Shown one piece after another: positions 22,938 to 35,471 of a DNA stretch of 64,000 nt. The DNA lies in assembly GCA_029721435.1 (NCBI GenBank), contig CM056576.1, forward strand, positions 65,863,876 to 65,927,875, given 5' to 3'. Position numbers and translations under genes: made by a program. Source of the DNA: Gymnothorax reevesii (Eukaryota; Chordata; Actinopteri; Anguilliformes; Muraenidae). A model generated the notes under the pieces. The model ran no database searches, was not told where the DNA came from, and saw only the letters and a program-made list of their open reading frames with translations. Position 1 is the stretch's first letter. Every line of letters begins with the position of its first letter.

Positions 22938-24032
22938 TATGGCTTCCTTACGTTTTGCTTACAATGTGACGATCACTGAGGATACATTTTTCAAGGTTAG
23001 GGCCATCTTCACCAAGCTCAACAAGTCCTACAAAGTCAGGCCACATCCAGAATGGCTGTCAGTGGATTAAAGCGTGATATGATATTATGGCCTCAATGGA
23101 TGGAAGCAAATTGTTAAAGGCAAACCAGTCTGTTTTGGTTATAAAATCTGGAGCCTAGCCTCATCCAGTGTGTACATGCATCATATGGAGCCATGTGGGA
23201 TACGCCACATGCTCCTCCCAGAGACTGGGTTAGGTCAGGGGCTAAGTCTTGTTCTCGGTCTTGCAGAGCAAGGTGAGGTGGGTCAGGGTTGTAAATTTCA
23301 ACAACCTCTTTACTTCCCTTTCACTCCTGGATGAGATGACAGAGTCGATATGGGAGCTGTGGGACGATGAGGGAAAACCATCTCTTTGACATTCCCTTCA
23401 AAGCAAAGAGAGAATTTGTGCACTTACCCCAAGGAACCTCTGAAGTTCTGACACAAGGAGAGAAGCTGCTGGTCTGCTGCAAGGACAACAACATTGTCAC
23501 TATAGCAACAAACATGGAACAGAGCTATACTGAGACAGTTGTCAAGCGATGGAAGAAAGAGCGACATACCTTTGACTAAGTTTGAAAACCATAATGCATC
23601 AAGAAATATAATGAGCACATGGGAGGTGTAGACCTTCATGACTAACAGGCCTCAAAATACAGCATCATGATTAGGTCCAAGAAGTGGTGGTGGCCGATCT
23701 TTGCATGGTCTCTCAACAGTGCACTTGAAAATAGCTTTTACTTTTACCGAGATGTTATGGGAGGGACCATTGACCTGTTCACCGTCACACGAGTAGTGGC
23801 ACAGTCTTTCATGCAAAGGTTTGGCACAAAGCCACTATCCCATGGAAGGAGATTGCATCTGGCTGCTTCTGTAAAACATCTGGCAAGATATAACCAAGAC
23901 TCTCACTGGCCAATCAACACTGGGAATCGGATGCTTAGATGTCTTCTTTGCGACAAACGCACCACCTTTGCATGTGACAAACGTATTGCATCACTGCACA
24001 TTGAGTGTTTCAAGAAATACCATGGAAAGTAG
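22938..24032 (+). pseudogene. piggyBac-type transposase, C-terminal part, decayed
   Basis: Segments in order match the DDE domain and C-terminus of fish piggyBac-derived transposases. From about 22960: NVTITEDTFFKVRAIFTKLN; KPVCFGYKIWSLASSSVYMH (about 23125-23185); LLPETGLGQGLSLVLGLAEQ (about 23213-23270); MRENHLFDIPFKAKREF (23367 on); KKYNEHMGGVDLHD (about 23601-23642); RSKKWWWPIFAWSLN (from 23673); and a cysteine-rich end with CLLCDKRTTFACDK and CFKKYH. Stops interrupt it (for example about 23068, 23080 and 23643) and one or more frame changes occur near 23330-23370, so no active protein is made. The N-terminal third is missing and no TTAA-bounded termini were found. It is not obviously the source enzyme for the TTAA elements at 732 and 54210. 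Confidence 0.8.
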
Positions 24033-25015
24033 AAGAGAAGATGAAAGTGGATGCACAGGGAGGAAAAGGCCAACAAATGAAGAATATTGAAGTTGTCGTG
24101 TTTTTTGAGAAAGGTCGGCTATGTTGACATACTGTATGACAGTGGGACTGACAGATCATTCATTGTTTTTGTCATCCACATGTAGGTTTCTATCCAGAAT
24201 GTTAGTTTTATAATCTGTTGTTGTAATACCAGTACATCTGATTGAGTATGATGCAAAATAGTAATGAAGCACTTTGTTCTGAAGCCTGCCTCTTTATACC
24301 TGCCTCTGACCTAGCTTGGCATAGAATATCTTTTATTTTGATTAATGAGGCCTTTACTTGGATATGTTTTCTATAGGGACATTGTTCCTAAATATTTTAT
24401 GTTCAATGTGAATGAATCACATGAGAGTAATGTTTTGTGAATGTTGCACTAAAATTTTATAATGACAGCACAAATAATATTTCCCAAAAAACAATTTCAA
24501 ATTTTGCAATCTAGATAAAAATAAATGCTTCTATACATGTTTCACTAAAGTGATGCTGTTGCAAGTTTCATTCGAATAAAGAAACAATGTTAACATATTT
24601 TGATGTTTATTTTTTGCCTTGGTCTCAGTCTTCATATAAATGTTGTAAGCCCCAAGTTCCTTCCCAAACACTCTACTTCAGGGATTGCTGTCAGAATACA
24701 GAGCCACGTCACCCTTATTTTAACTAAAAGAAGCACTTTCAGCAGCATTTTAATTGAGAATACAACACATTATCGATCAGTCATGAAACAAACCTTTTCA
24801 TGTACTTTCAGACATTTAAAAAAAAAGTTTTTGATTATTTTTAAGGGATACCAGTGACACATGATTTGGATACTTTCATGTCTAGGAAAAATTTGGGATT
24901 AAATGGGTTAATTTCAATCACTATTCTAACACTGCAAAATTTTTCCAGTCCAATTCCACGTCAAATGCATGCACTTTTCATGTATTTATTTCATAACACT
25001 ACAAGAAATGTTCGT
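24033..25015. other. Unassigned AT-rich DNA
   Basis: Follows the transposase remnant and may include its old 3' flank. No open frame or repeat was recognised. Confidence 0.3.
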
Positions 25016-25019
25016 CCGC

Positions 25020-26275
25020 ACATCTGACTGAAGCCAAGGTGCACCAGAGCAAAAAAACTATAAATTGCAAAAAAGAACTGAGGGCACACTTAAAGTACTG
25101 CAAGAAAAGGCTTTTATTTAAGCTTTTTCAGTCGTCAAGCTTTCAGTCATACACCTTCATTGGGACAGAGACTTCAAGTAGAAAAAACATTAGTACCTCT
25201 ACAATTGAATTCATAGGAGGACAAGATACCTGCAGACAATAAGCAAGAGGGCTGAGGTTCAATCCAAGTTGTGTAGAGTACAATTAGATAATTTGTTACA
25301 TAAAATTAAATTCACAAATCCATTGAAATCTTATCATTTTTTTGTTTGTTTGAAAAAAGAAAAAAGTTTCAAAGAAATACTATCCAATATTCTGAAATAA
25401 AGAAAAAAGAGAAACCAGGGCAAAGACAGTTCATTAAGTAATTGACAAGGTACCAATTGACAAGATGCCAATAAGGTAATTATACCATTGCAAGGCACAT
25501 CAAAAATCAGAGGTTTTAAACAAGTATTGGTCAATTTATATTTTTCAGATCACCAATAAATCCAAATCCTAAAAGAATGGAAAAAACCACACAAATATAC
25601 TAATCAATAATACCAAGGGAACCCCACTAATACTTGCAAACCACCATTATTTTAGGGCGCGCTTTTCACATAGAATTAATAACATGTATAAAGGTGCAAA
25701 TATGCACCAAGATCTGAAGGTAGCTAACCCCGTGGAGAAGGCACATTAGATCATGAGGAGACAGTGAGCAAAACATGGTTTAAAGGAAAACCCGTCCGTC
25801 AATCCGTCCGTCCGCATTCGTGTCCGCTCCATAACTTCAATACCGTATGACCTAGGAACATAAAAGTTGGTGTGTGGATGCATCTTGGGGAGAGGGTGTG
25901 TCATGTACCCTATTCAGGTCACTTTGACCTACTTTTTAGGAAATATAATATGCATACACCGGTAGGGAATTAGTATTGCGCAGCAATACGACATTCGCCG
26001 ATAGGCGGTGCACTTGTTCTGATTTTAAGGCGCCTTGATGTTTTTCCCACAAGTAGTAATTCACACGGGCACTTCACAATATATATAACGTTTTTAGTGT
26101 TACAAGAGATTATCACTTTGGTTGGGTAACATTTACCAGATGGGAGACTAAAATCGAAAGTCTTAAACGTATGATGGCATTGAGCACAATTCCCACATGG
26201 ATAATTGCCATCCCTGATGGGGGCCAAAAGCGCGTGAGTTGGACCAGTACTAAAACTGGCACATACAAGTTTATT
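25020..26275 (-). pseudogene. Penelope-like element remnant with GIY-YIG domain
   Basis: On the minus strand from about 26270 to 25970 the frame reads a cysteine pattern PCGNCAQC, then CNTKNVIYIVKCPCELLLVG and KTSRRLKIR. This is the zinc-finger-like linker and start of the GIY-YIG endonuclease typical of Penelope-like retroelements, with the second half of the signature changed to LLVG. The domain is cut off after the Arg that follows KTS. The sequence downstream (25780-25965) contains a GTCCGTCC tract that looks like another repeat inserted. Farther downstream (25090-25240) a TTTATTTAAGCTTTTTCAGTCG segment resembles the 3' region of such elements, but this is weaker. No RT domain is left. 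Confidence 0.6.
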
Positions 26276-26373
26276 GTGTAAATTTTATAAACAAACAGAG
26301 GGGATCTTGAAATTTAGAGCCTAATGCTGGGTCTGATGATAGTAGATGCCAATATTTCAAAACCGTATTTTTT

Positions 26374-26550
26374 TTTTTTAAGGTTATTTTTTTCCTTTAT
26401 TTGACAGTTATGCAGTGTAGAGGGGTTGGGGAGAAGAATGGGGGAAGACAGGCAGCAAATGACCTAATATGATATCGAACCCAGGTCGCTGCGGGAAGGA
26501 CACAGCCTTTATGGTACGTGCGCTTAGACCAATGAGCCACCGGGGCGCCC
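26374..26550 (-). mobile_element. tRNA-derived SINE
   Basis: Read on the minus strand, the head begins GGGGCGCCCCGGTGGCTC (A-box-like GGTGGCTCATTGG) and has a B-box-like GGGTTCGATAT. The body ends in a TC-rich segment and CAAATAAAGG-type tail, as in common fish tRNA SINEs. It is flanked by an imperfect 16-bp duplication: CAAAACCGTATTTTTT (from 26358) and CAAAACTGTATTTTTT (26551-26566). Confidence 0.8.
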
Positions 26551-26566
26551 CAAAACTGTATTTTTT

Positions 26567-27600
26567 AACATAAGAGATTTCGGTGAAAAAGTAGTCACAC
26601 AAGAATTGTAGAATTGTATTGCTTTGGAATTCAGATTTCAGAATGTTGGAATCTCCACTCCACTCTCCTACCGCATTACGATTTGGTGCGGTAATCTGTG
26701 ATTACTAGCTTTTGAACCCCTGCCTGTGTTTGGAAACTGATTTTTGGATTGCCACTCTGTACCGTCTCTGTGATTACCTGGCTTGGACACGGACTGAAAT
26801 AAAGACCACAATTTTTGCATTTTGGACTATTTGCATTTTGTTTCTTCCACTAAACATAACAGTACAGTTTGACCATTAAAGATCCAGCAAGTAGTTAGCT
26901 GCAAGTGACTGTGAAGCATCAAGGAGCCATCATCAACTCCCAACAAAAGTAGCTACTCGGAGTTGTTCTGAAACTTGGTTAATAGCGCTGATTGTACCCC
27001 TCTGTGTTGGCAGGATGGCCTCTGTAAGGATCCCACGGTGACCTCTGGACACGCTGTGCGCACTGGTGCCGGGTACAGGCCGACGCTGTGCTGCTGGAGC
27101 CCCTTCCTCTGAGCGCTCAGCGGGTACCTCCTCGTCACCTACCGCTCCCGACTCTACAGGAAGAAACGGACACATTAGACCACGTCATTTGTTTTACATT
27201 GTTCGCAATAAAATTGCGTTTCTTGCACCTTGTTTCGGTTATCGCCATGATTCACCTTTCACATAACATTGATCAACATGGCTCATTCATATTCAGGTGG
27301 CGCTTAATTGACCATATATGGTTGAATTTGGGCATATTTGGGGTGGGATATGGGAATGACCCACGAGTGCACCATTCCATTTAGATTGTGACTTATCAAG
27401 GTGAAATTACCTACAGCTGGGCGTACGCCTGGTTTGATAGGTCTGATTATTTTTTGTTGCACGTCATTTCCGGATTTTGTGGGAACGTCAGTTTTAGTGA
27501 GAATCCTGCGCTCTTTTTGATAAGTGAGGCCCCTGGCCACTGAATATAGTTGCAGATCTTGCACGACATGAATTTCTTTCAACAGAATAAACAAATGGTG
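26567..27600. other. Unassigned DNA, possible LTR-like end
   Basis: About 26640-26830 has a GGAATCTCCACTCC...GAAATAAAGACCAC pattern like the 3' end of an LTR. The rest, including a GC-rich patch near 27060-27150, has no supportable feature. Confidence 0.25.
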
Positions 27601-27629
27601 TATAGTAAAGTTATGCTGTTGTGCTGTGG

Positions 27630-28515
27630 CAGCCCAGATACTGATTAAGGGCCAGCCGGTCGAGATGGTTCACTCTGACAAATACCTGGGTGCACTCGTT
27701 GATTCTGAAGTGGACTGGAAGGAGAACAGTCATGTTGTTTTTAAGAAAACAGGAAAAACAGTCTAGACCGAGCTTAACAAAACTGAGATCTTTGGATGTT
27801 AGCAGGCTTACCCTGAATGTCTTTTACCACGGTATCCTGTCAAGTGTGCTGTTCTATGCTGTTGAGTGCTGGGGTGGCAGTCTGACTTTAGAAGACAGGA
27901 ACAGAATTCACAAACTTGTTAGAAAAGCAGGTTCCATTACTGGTACTAGCCCTCGCTCTGTGGATGAAATTCTGGTGCTGAGATCCATTAAGAAACCCAG
28001 AAATGTCTTGTCTAGGGATCCCTTGCACAGTATGTTTTCTTTGAGTGGAAGGCGTGAAAGGCTGCTTGCACTTAGATGTATGACAGAGAGGTTTAGGAGG
28101 TCATTTTTTCCTTCAGCCATCAGATACTTTAATAAAAACTGTTGATTGCAGCTGTTTTTATTTATTAAGTATTTGTAGTACTTTTGCTTTTTGTGTTGTT
28201 TTTATTTGAACAATTTATTCATATGTGACTTGAATTGCCAGAAGTGGCATAGATTGGAGGCTGCTTTGTTCTGTATATTGCAGTTTGCACGTGTATTTTG
28301 TAATTTCGCACTTTCCTAGACTTTTTTAATATATAACCTGGTATGACTGTTGTGCTCCCTCAGTGTTATGCCTGGTGCAGATCTTTTATTTTTTTGTGTG
28401 CAGTCTATTGTCTATTGTGTGCCCTGTCACATTGTCACTGTCTTGTTGGTGCATGTTTTGCCTGGTAGCAAATGAATTTCCCCCTTGGGGATTAATAAAG
28501 TGCATTGTATCCTAT
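27630..28515 (+). pseudogene. L2-type LINE, 3' end of ORF2 and tail
   Basis: From about 27640 the frame reads KGQPVEMVHSDKYLGALVDS, the end of the reverse transcriptase region. After a frame change near 27765 it gives LNVFYHGILSSVLFYAVECW and LVRKAGSITGTSPRSVDEIL, ending at 28143. The 3' UTR closes with CCCTTGGGGATTAATAAAGT (28483-28502), the conserved tail of fish L2/CR1-like LINEs. It is a 5'-truncated copy, the usual outcome of target-primed reverse transcription. Confidence 0.8.
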
Positions 28516-28726
28516 CCTAACAAAACTAACAAGGCAACATTGTCACCAATATCCACCGCCATGGTAAGAATGGTCACGGGAAATTCCATATTCATTCAAA
28601 AAAAAAAGAAAACAGAGCAATGACAAGATCCACTGAAACATATGCAAGGAGATAATAACATGAAAGAACATAAAAGATACGTGTGATGCAGGAAAATGTC
28701 CATTCCAGGACAGAGTTGTTTCAGTT

Positions 28727-29016
28727 CATGAAAATAAACTTCTCTGAATCAGTTTTCAAACTCATTCAATAAGGTCATTACACTGCAGGCCACACACAAA
28801 ATTTCATCCACGTAGATGCAAAAGCTGCCGAGAAAACTTGTCCCCGTTGCAACATCCATACACCAAGTTCAGAGTCAAGGGCCATAACTCTGTAAAAATA
28901 AATTTCTCGGAATCGATTGTTGAAGTCATTCTCTAGGGTCATCAGTACTGTCCACATACAATATTTCATTCACGTAGGTGCAATAGTTTCCGAGAAAACT
29001 TGTCCCCGTTGAACCT
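28727..29016. repeat. ~162-bp tandem dimer
   Basis: CCGAGAAAACTTGTCCCCGTTG occurs at 28828 and again at 28990. The preceding bases (AAAATAAA, CTTCTCTGAATC / TTTCTCGGAATC, TTTCATCCACGTAG / TTTCATTCACGTAG) also pair up. A GGACGGACGG tract follows. This looks like part of a dispersed repeat with internal duplication. Confidence 0.65.
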
Positions 29017-29019
29017 GGA

Positions 29020-31010
29020 CGGACGGTGAGATGGATGGATGAGCGCCATTCCAATATTCCCCGATCCACTTTCTGGCAGGAGATAAAAATCACAAATCTG
29101 AGGAATGGCATTTAGGTGATGCACTTCACCCCTGGGAGAGATATACAAATTGCTGTTGGGATGAAGTTATAACCCCGGCACACCTGGCAGCAGGTCGCTG
29201 TACTTTCGCCAGGAGAATTAACAATGCGTGTAAAAAAAGTGTATGCAACATGCGCTTAACACTGAAAGTTAGAAATGGTAGGCTAGCAGTTCTGACAAGA
29301 CATAAAGGCGTGACAGACCCCATTTGCGAACTTCGGTGCAAGGGCAGGCTGCTGGGCATAATTGCGTTTTTATACCATAAAATATTGTACTACATTGGAG
29401 AACTATATATCATTGAAAAGTGTGAGAACTCAAAATTCTAATTGCGTGAACCATTTTATGATGCAACTACTGCAGGGAAAATAGTGCTTAAAATTTTGTC
29501 ATGTTGACCCTCAGCCTGACTATGCAGTCCAATAGGTTTGATTGTATAGCATTGATCAAATTTGTCATAATATGTTGATATCTATGTTCTTAACTTAGCT
29601 GCGGATGAGCGATAAATGCCTATCATAGGTTGAGCAAAAAAGCAAGCTTGGACAAACATCACTTCATCAACTTTGACGCAAAGCTAGTAGACGTGCATAT
29701 TTGTGAATTTCATTATAACTGGCCTTTTTCACTCATGATGCAGGGCTGTAGATTGTATAGTAGTTACAGGCAAAACAGGAAGTGTTTTAGCCTATCAGCC
29801 CTCACTCCAATACAACGGGAAAATTAACTTTTTTCAGTTTACAGACAACCAGTGGTCTAGAACTTCCAAAAAACTGATGTGAATGGTAGTCAAGGAATTA
29901 ATTTTTACGCTGATAAATGGTCTTTGACAAGGAGTGTTTTTTTACAACAAAGCAAAGAAGTTTTGGAATCATCTTTATTGCGCATATATAGAATCACACA
30001 CCAGTGCTGGAAGTCGAGAGAGTGTCTTAGAGTGGAGACGCAGCTACAAATGGGGAAAAAACCGGAGAGAAGGACACTGTAAAACTACTGTAAAAGCAAA
30101 CGCAACCATGACCAGGAAGACAGGAAAATTTGGAGTCTCCAAAATCGTCTGTGGAAACAGTTATGAATGTTATAAAGAAAAAAAATCAGAAAAATATTTA
30201 TATTTGACCCTGCCGTTGTGTAGGTGTCTGGTTGTGGCTGTATTTCTATTTTTTAGGCTGATGAGGCTTGGTCACAGTGTCATTGGGTCAGAAGAAACCA
30301 GAATTTTTTCAGCCAGGCAAAAACTTACATTTCCAATGCTGTTACACAATTTGGGTGATTGTCTCAGCAATTCTGACTCCAGTAATTTGAGAGCAATGTA
30401 CTGAGCATCACCTTTCTAAAGATATCATAATTATTCCTGCTGTCAAAGAAGTTCAAGAACAGGAAGCACTTTATGTGAAAATTTACTTAATAGAACAGAG
30501 CATTATGGGATTAAATGGAAAAAAACTGAATTAATGCATTGAAAACCAATGTTCTTGATTATGTTAATTATTCTGGCATAGCTTGGGATCACTTGTTCCC
30601 TTTAAAGCAGAAGGACGACTGCAAATCAGTGCAGAGTTATACTGTATGATTACCTTCTCATCCCATGATGAAGCATTCCAGCCATAATGGGAGTGGTCTA
30701 TTCCAGGACTAAGATGACCTAAGACACCCAGGGCAAAACGGACTACAAAATGGTTTCATGAGTATGAAAATGATCTGACTCATATGCCACTACCTTCTCA
30801 ATCTCATGATTTCAAACTGAACTCGAGATTTCGGATTAACTAGTGAGACAGCGCTCCTCATCACAATCATCAAAACATATAAAAAGGGAATATCAGAAGA
30901 AAGGTACCCTATTCCCCCAGAAAAGTTTTCCACTCTTAGACCCTATGCCAGGCATGTTAAAGCTGATCTGGCAGACTGTGATGGTCCACCAGCTTACTAA
31001 GACTTTTGAT
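29020..31010. other. Unassigned non-coding DNA
   Basis: The longest frame, 156 codons at 29934-30404, has no family resemblance that I can see and no flanking support. No element boundaries were found. Confidence 0.3.
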
Positions 31011-31013
31011 ATA

Positions 31014-32477
31014 TATATATGCTTGAACGTTTGTGAACCTTTTAGAGTTTTCTGTATTTCTGCATAAATATGACCTAAAACATTATCAGATTTTCACACA
31101 AGCCTAAAAGTAGATAAAGAGAACCCAGTTAAACAAATGACACAAAAATATTATACTTTATTTATTTATTTATTGAGAAAAATAACCAATATTACATATC
31201 TGAGAGTGGCAAAAGAATGTGAACCTCTAGGATTAGCAGTTAAGTCCGGTGTTTTCAATCAATGGGATGACAATCAGGTGTGAGTGGGCACCCTGTTTTA
31301 TTTAAAGAACAGGGATCTATCAAAGTCTGATCTTCGCAACACATGTTTGTGGAATTGTATCATGGCAGGAACAAAGGAGATTTTTGAGGACCTCAGAAAA
31401 AGGGTTGTTGGTGCTCAACAGGCTGGGAAAGGTTACAAAATCACCTCTGAAGAGTTTGGACTCCACCAGTCCACAGTCAGACAGATTGTGTACAAATAGA
31501 GGAAATTCAAGACCATTGTTACCCTCCCCAGGAGTGGTTGACCAACAAAGATCACTCCAAGAGCAAGGCGTGCAATAGCTGGCGAGATGAGTATGATTCT
31601 TTCATAATGTTCATGAGTCCACCATCAGGAGAACACTGAACAACAATGGTATGCACGGCAGAGTTGCAAGGAGAAAGCCACTGCTCTCCGAATAGAACAT
31701 TGCTGCTTGTCTGCAGTTTGCTTAAGATTACATGAACAAGCCAGAAAGCTACTGGAAAAATGTTTTGAGGACGGATGAGACCAAAATACAACTTCTTGGT
31801 TTAAATGAGAAGTGTTATGTTTGGAGAAAGGAAAACACTGCTTTCCAGCATAAGAACCTTATCCCATCTGTGAAACATGGTGATGTTCATCATGGTTTGG
31901 GCCTGTTTTGCTGCGTCTGGGCCAGGACGGCTTACCATCATTGATGGAAGAATGAATTCTGAATCATAACAGCGAATTCTAAAGGAAAATGTCAGGACAT
32001 CTGTCCATGAACTGAATCTCAAGAGAAGGTGGGTCATGCAGGACAATGACCAAGACAATGACCCTAAGCACACAAGTCGTTCTACCAAAGAATGGTTTAA
32101 GAAGAATAAAGTTAATGTTTTGGAATGGCCAAGTCAAAGTCCTGACCTTAATCCAATCAAAATGTGGAAGGACCTGAAGCAAGAAAGTCATGTGAGGAAA
32201 TCCACCATCATCCCAGATTTGAAGCTGTTCTGTATATAGCTGCACAAGGCGGTCACACCAGATACTGAAAGCAAAGGTTCAGATACTTTTGCCACTCGCT
32301 CATATGTAATATTGGATCATTTTCCTCAATAAATCAATGACCAAATATAATATTTTTGTCCAATTTGTTTAACTGGGTTCTCTTTATCTACTTTCAGAAC
32401 TTGTGTGAAAATCTGATGTTTTAAGTCATATTTATTTAGAAAATTCTAAAGGGTTCAAAAACTTTCAAGCACCACTG
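31014..32477 (+). mobile_element. Tc1-type DNA transposon, non-functional copy
   Basis: About 1.46 kb with inverted ends of roughly 200 bp. The left end includes GCTTGAACGTTTGTGAACC (from 31021) and AAAGAGAACCCAGTTAAACA; the right end includes TGTTTAACTGGGTTCTCTTT and ACTTTCAAGCACCACTG, ending at 32477 beside TA. The outermost left bases are lost in a TA-repeat. This family is widespread in fishes and lampreys. Its transposase is annotated separately. Confidence 0.92.
31362..32267 (+). pseudogene. Tc1 transposase, dead
   Basis: ATG at 31362 begins the helix-turn-helix region (GYKITSEEFGLHQSTVRQIV). A TAG at 31497-31499 and several frame changes follow. Catalytic segments are still readable: TDETKIQLLG near 31768, QDNDPKHTSRST near 32060, and SPDLNPIK near 32137, where the third catalytic residue of the DDE triad, normally Glu, is Lys. 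Part of the C-terminus is deleted before the TGA at 32265. Normal length is about 340 residues. The copy cannot transpose by itself. Confidence 0.9.
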
Positions 32478-32889
32478 TATATATATTAGGTATTTTCACA
32501 ATTGTTATTATTATTTGATTCATCTCTGAAAAAGATAGTGGAGGTGTCAGTTCAACAAAAAACAAAAAATGCTACAAACCAAAAAAAGGGAAAAACTGGT
32601 GTGAAACCTGGAAAACAGGATGGAACTAGAAAAGCACTTGAAGAGCGCAGACCTCTGCCAAGCAGCTCATTTCCACCCATATTGTGATTTCCGCCCAATA
32701 TTAAAGTCCGACATTCATTTTTTCAACACCGTTAGTTTCACTGATCATCAAATTATACCTTTAGCATTTAGAATAACGTTGATATCGTTAATAGTCAAAT
32801 AGTTATTTGAAAAATCTTTAGCAACCTTGTTACAAATCATGCTCTCTGAGCGCTATTTTTTCCTTTTGTTCTTAATTTTCTATTTTTGT

Positions 32890-33405
32890 ATTTCAGTAGT
32901 AAAACAAGCAACATCAACATATTTACAAACAGTGGCAATATATATACAAAAGCTTGCAAAAGTGATGTCAGGATGCTGATTCCTTTTGATATAAATGTGA
33001 TCCAACAAAGTGCCATTTTCAGTAGTGGGTCCACTTGTTGGCTGAAACTAATTTGGTGCATGACAGTCTCAATTTGTTGAGGAGAAGAAAAGGTTGACAT
33101 CGAAATCACCCAAGATGACAGTTGGAACATTTTTTCCAGTTTTTTAATATTTTTATGTCTTTTTTGTTTTTTTCTTTCTCCTCTGCTGCATTTTAACTAA
33201 TTTATTTCAACAGCCAAAACCAACATATTTACAGACAGCAGCAACGTATTTACAAATACGAGATGCAGACTGTTTCGTGGTCGGAAAAATAGCAGTCTGC
33301 AACACTGATGTGAGGACGTTGACTGTCACAATTTGGTGTTGTAGGGAATTAATCAGGTCAATATTGAAGTCGCCCAAGATGACAGTTGGAACATTGCTTG
33401 GATAA
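32890..33405. repeat. Diverged duplication of Helentron endonuclease end
   Basis: About 32900-33130 and 33215-33405 share AACATATTTACA, then about 100-150 bases later CACCCAAGATGACAGTTGGA (33107-33126) and CGCCCAAGATGACAGTTGGA (33371-33390). Both encode VPTVILGDF on the minus strand. The duplication is older than the TE insertions around it, judging by its divergence. Confidence 0.65.
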
Positions 33406-33800
33406 GATCTCAAGAATCTGCAGCTTGGTTATAAATGCAGCCAATGCCATGGATGGAGGTCGGTAAATGGTGATTTTATGGATCATTGTTGAAGACATGT
33501 TCACACCAACCGCAGGCCAGAGATACTCAGTGTCAGCTGCTGGGGCACCATCTCCTTCCTGGCAATGGTCATGACAATACCTCCATGCCCGAGTGCAGCT
33601 GGGCTGTCTGCTCTGATGACGTTAGAGTCTAGGAGGATTGAGACTATTTACTCCTGCTGTTTTAGGAAAGTTTTAACAAAGCAGAAGACATCGACTTCAT
33701 GCAGAGTGCCATCTGTTTTCAAGTCCTCTTCATGTTCCAGGTATGATCATATGTTCAGCAATCTAATTTTCAGCCGTCCATGAACACGCGTCGGACCAGT
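33340..33800 (-). pseudogene. AP-endonuclease-like segment of Helentron
   Basis: On the minus strand, after the helicase, conceptual translation with several stops gives HEVDVFCFVKTFL, DSNVIRADSPAALGHGGIVM and VPTVILGDFNIDL. The latter contains the GDFN motif of the exonuclease-endonuclease-phosphatase fold. In Helentrons such a domain, thought to be taken from a CR1-like LINE, lies C-terminal to the helicase, as here. Confidence 0.65.
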
Positions 33801-33895
33801 GGATGTGGATACAGTTGCTGCTTGCTGTCAAAGCCGGTACAACTCGGAACAACTGCTGGATTAACTCGTATAGCGGTGGCATGAAAACCCAACAG

Positions 33896-35195
33896 CTACA
33901 GGCCATTTAAGTTCCTAACCCGACTCAAGGCAACATAGGTCTGGCCTGGCATGAATAAGCCCTTGCCTTCCATGGTGATAATCATCTTGTCCATAGTCTT
34001 GCCTCGGACCTTATGGATGGTGCATCCCCATGCCAGTGACAGTGGAAACTGGGATTGCTTTGCTTCTACAGATCGCCTTCTCCTTTCGGCAAAAAACTGA
34101 ACCTCCTGCCTTTTGATGGGCGCTGCCTCTGGGTAGGACTGCTTGAATTGGCTGTTACCAATAGCCTGCTTACCCACCCTTTCACTGTCAAATTTGACAA
34201 AGATTGTATGGACATCACTTCCACTGCTGTCGATTCTGACAACCGTACCACAGACTCCATTTGCAAGATCGTCAGAAACATCAATGTTAACAGTGGCCAT
34301 GACTCTGGTGCTGACTGCTACAGACACTACCTCCCTCAGGCCTCCGGTGTCTGACGGCTTGATGGAAATGACTACGTCAATGAGGCCTGTGTGGACATCA
34401 TTTTTCTTGTCGATTGCCTTGATGTCAAAAACTGGGTTGGGAAGCTTCTTCAGGTTTTCTTTGTTGTGCTGATCAACTTCTTTGTTTGTGAAAGGCATTC
34501 TCTGAGTAAGCAGTGTCTGTTTTGGTGATGACTCGGGTCTTGAGCCAGGTAATGTCATCCTACGTGCAGGTAGCTGTCCTGACTCTCATCAAAATCTGTG
34601 CAAAATGTTGATCGTCCTTTTGCTGCATGCTTTCCTTGAGCTCCATTAACCTGAAATTATCCTCCCACTAGGGTCCATGGAGGAGGGTGTACCTGTCTGA
34701 TGAGAGGCCGAAGACGTGATTTAGGCCGACAGGCTGCAGCTGGTATAAATCCCCGATGGCCAAAACGCTGACTCCTCCAAAACGGGATTCCTGGTCAGAG
34801 CTCCCACAGATGTCTTGAAGCCAGCGATGGACATGGTAGAGGAGATCAGCCATGAACATAGACACCTCATCTAGAATGAGGAGTTTCAGCTTGCTCAGCC
34901 GTGACCACAGTGCATTCAGCTTCTCACTGCCCGCTGGTTGGTACTGCTTTTGTTTCTTGGTTCCGCAGGTAAAGCTAAGAGATGAATGCAGTATCATTCC
35001 CTCACTACTAAATGCTGCTGTCCCAGTGAATGCGGTGAGCAAAACTGGAAGCTCATCTGGCTCGGAATGTCTGGACAGAGGTTTGAGAAGTTTCATGGTT
35101 TCATAGTGAACCAGTTTGATGATGTGACTCTTCCCAACTCCTCCAGGGCCACTGACAAAAACTTTGAACTGTGACATGGGTCGATCACGTTTCAA
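33896..35195 (-). pseudogene. PIF1-like helicase of Helentron
   Basis: The first block (35195-34668) has Walker A GPGGVGKS, Walker B LILDEVSMF and motif III AIGDLYQLQPV. A stop lies at the ...LLHGP end, another about 110 bp later, and a one-base frame change near 34500. The second block (34558-33896) contains FPLSLAWGCTIHKVRGKTMD and YVALSRVRNLNGL (motifs V-VI). All helicase core motifs are recognisable, but the product is broken in three places. Helicase in these elements unwinds DNA during rolling-circle transposition. Confidence 0.85.
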
Positions 35196-35222
35196 GGCGA
35201 AGATCGCGTCTTTGCACCATTT

Positions 35223-35471
35223 CTATGAAACATCACATCTTCCAGCTGCTTGCTGTTTAGTGACCTTTTCCCAGGCCGTTGTGTTAAGTGATGACGGTTG
35301 GCAGTCTGTTAGCAGTTTCTTCATCATCTGATACATTTCCACCAGCTTCGATGTCATCTCTGCCATCCAGCACATCGTCGACTGTATGTGGTCGGCTGCC
35401 TCCTCGGCATGATCTTTTGCTCCCGTTGTGTAGGTGGCCAAAATCTCTGCTAGAGACGTATCTTGCAGCAC
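35223..35471 (-). pseudogene. Helentron linker between OTU and helicase
   Basis: An 82-codon open stretch between the OTU-like block and the helicase, same strand. It contains DHAEEAADHIQSTMCW. No domain is recognised; assigned to the Helentron by position only. Confidence 0.4.

Noticed and set aside
29934..30404. 156-codon plus-strand frame
   Set aside because: No recognisable similarity and composition like the surrounding non-coding DNA.
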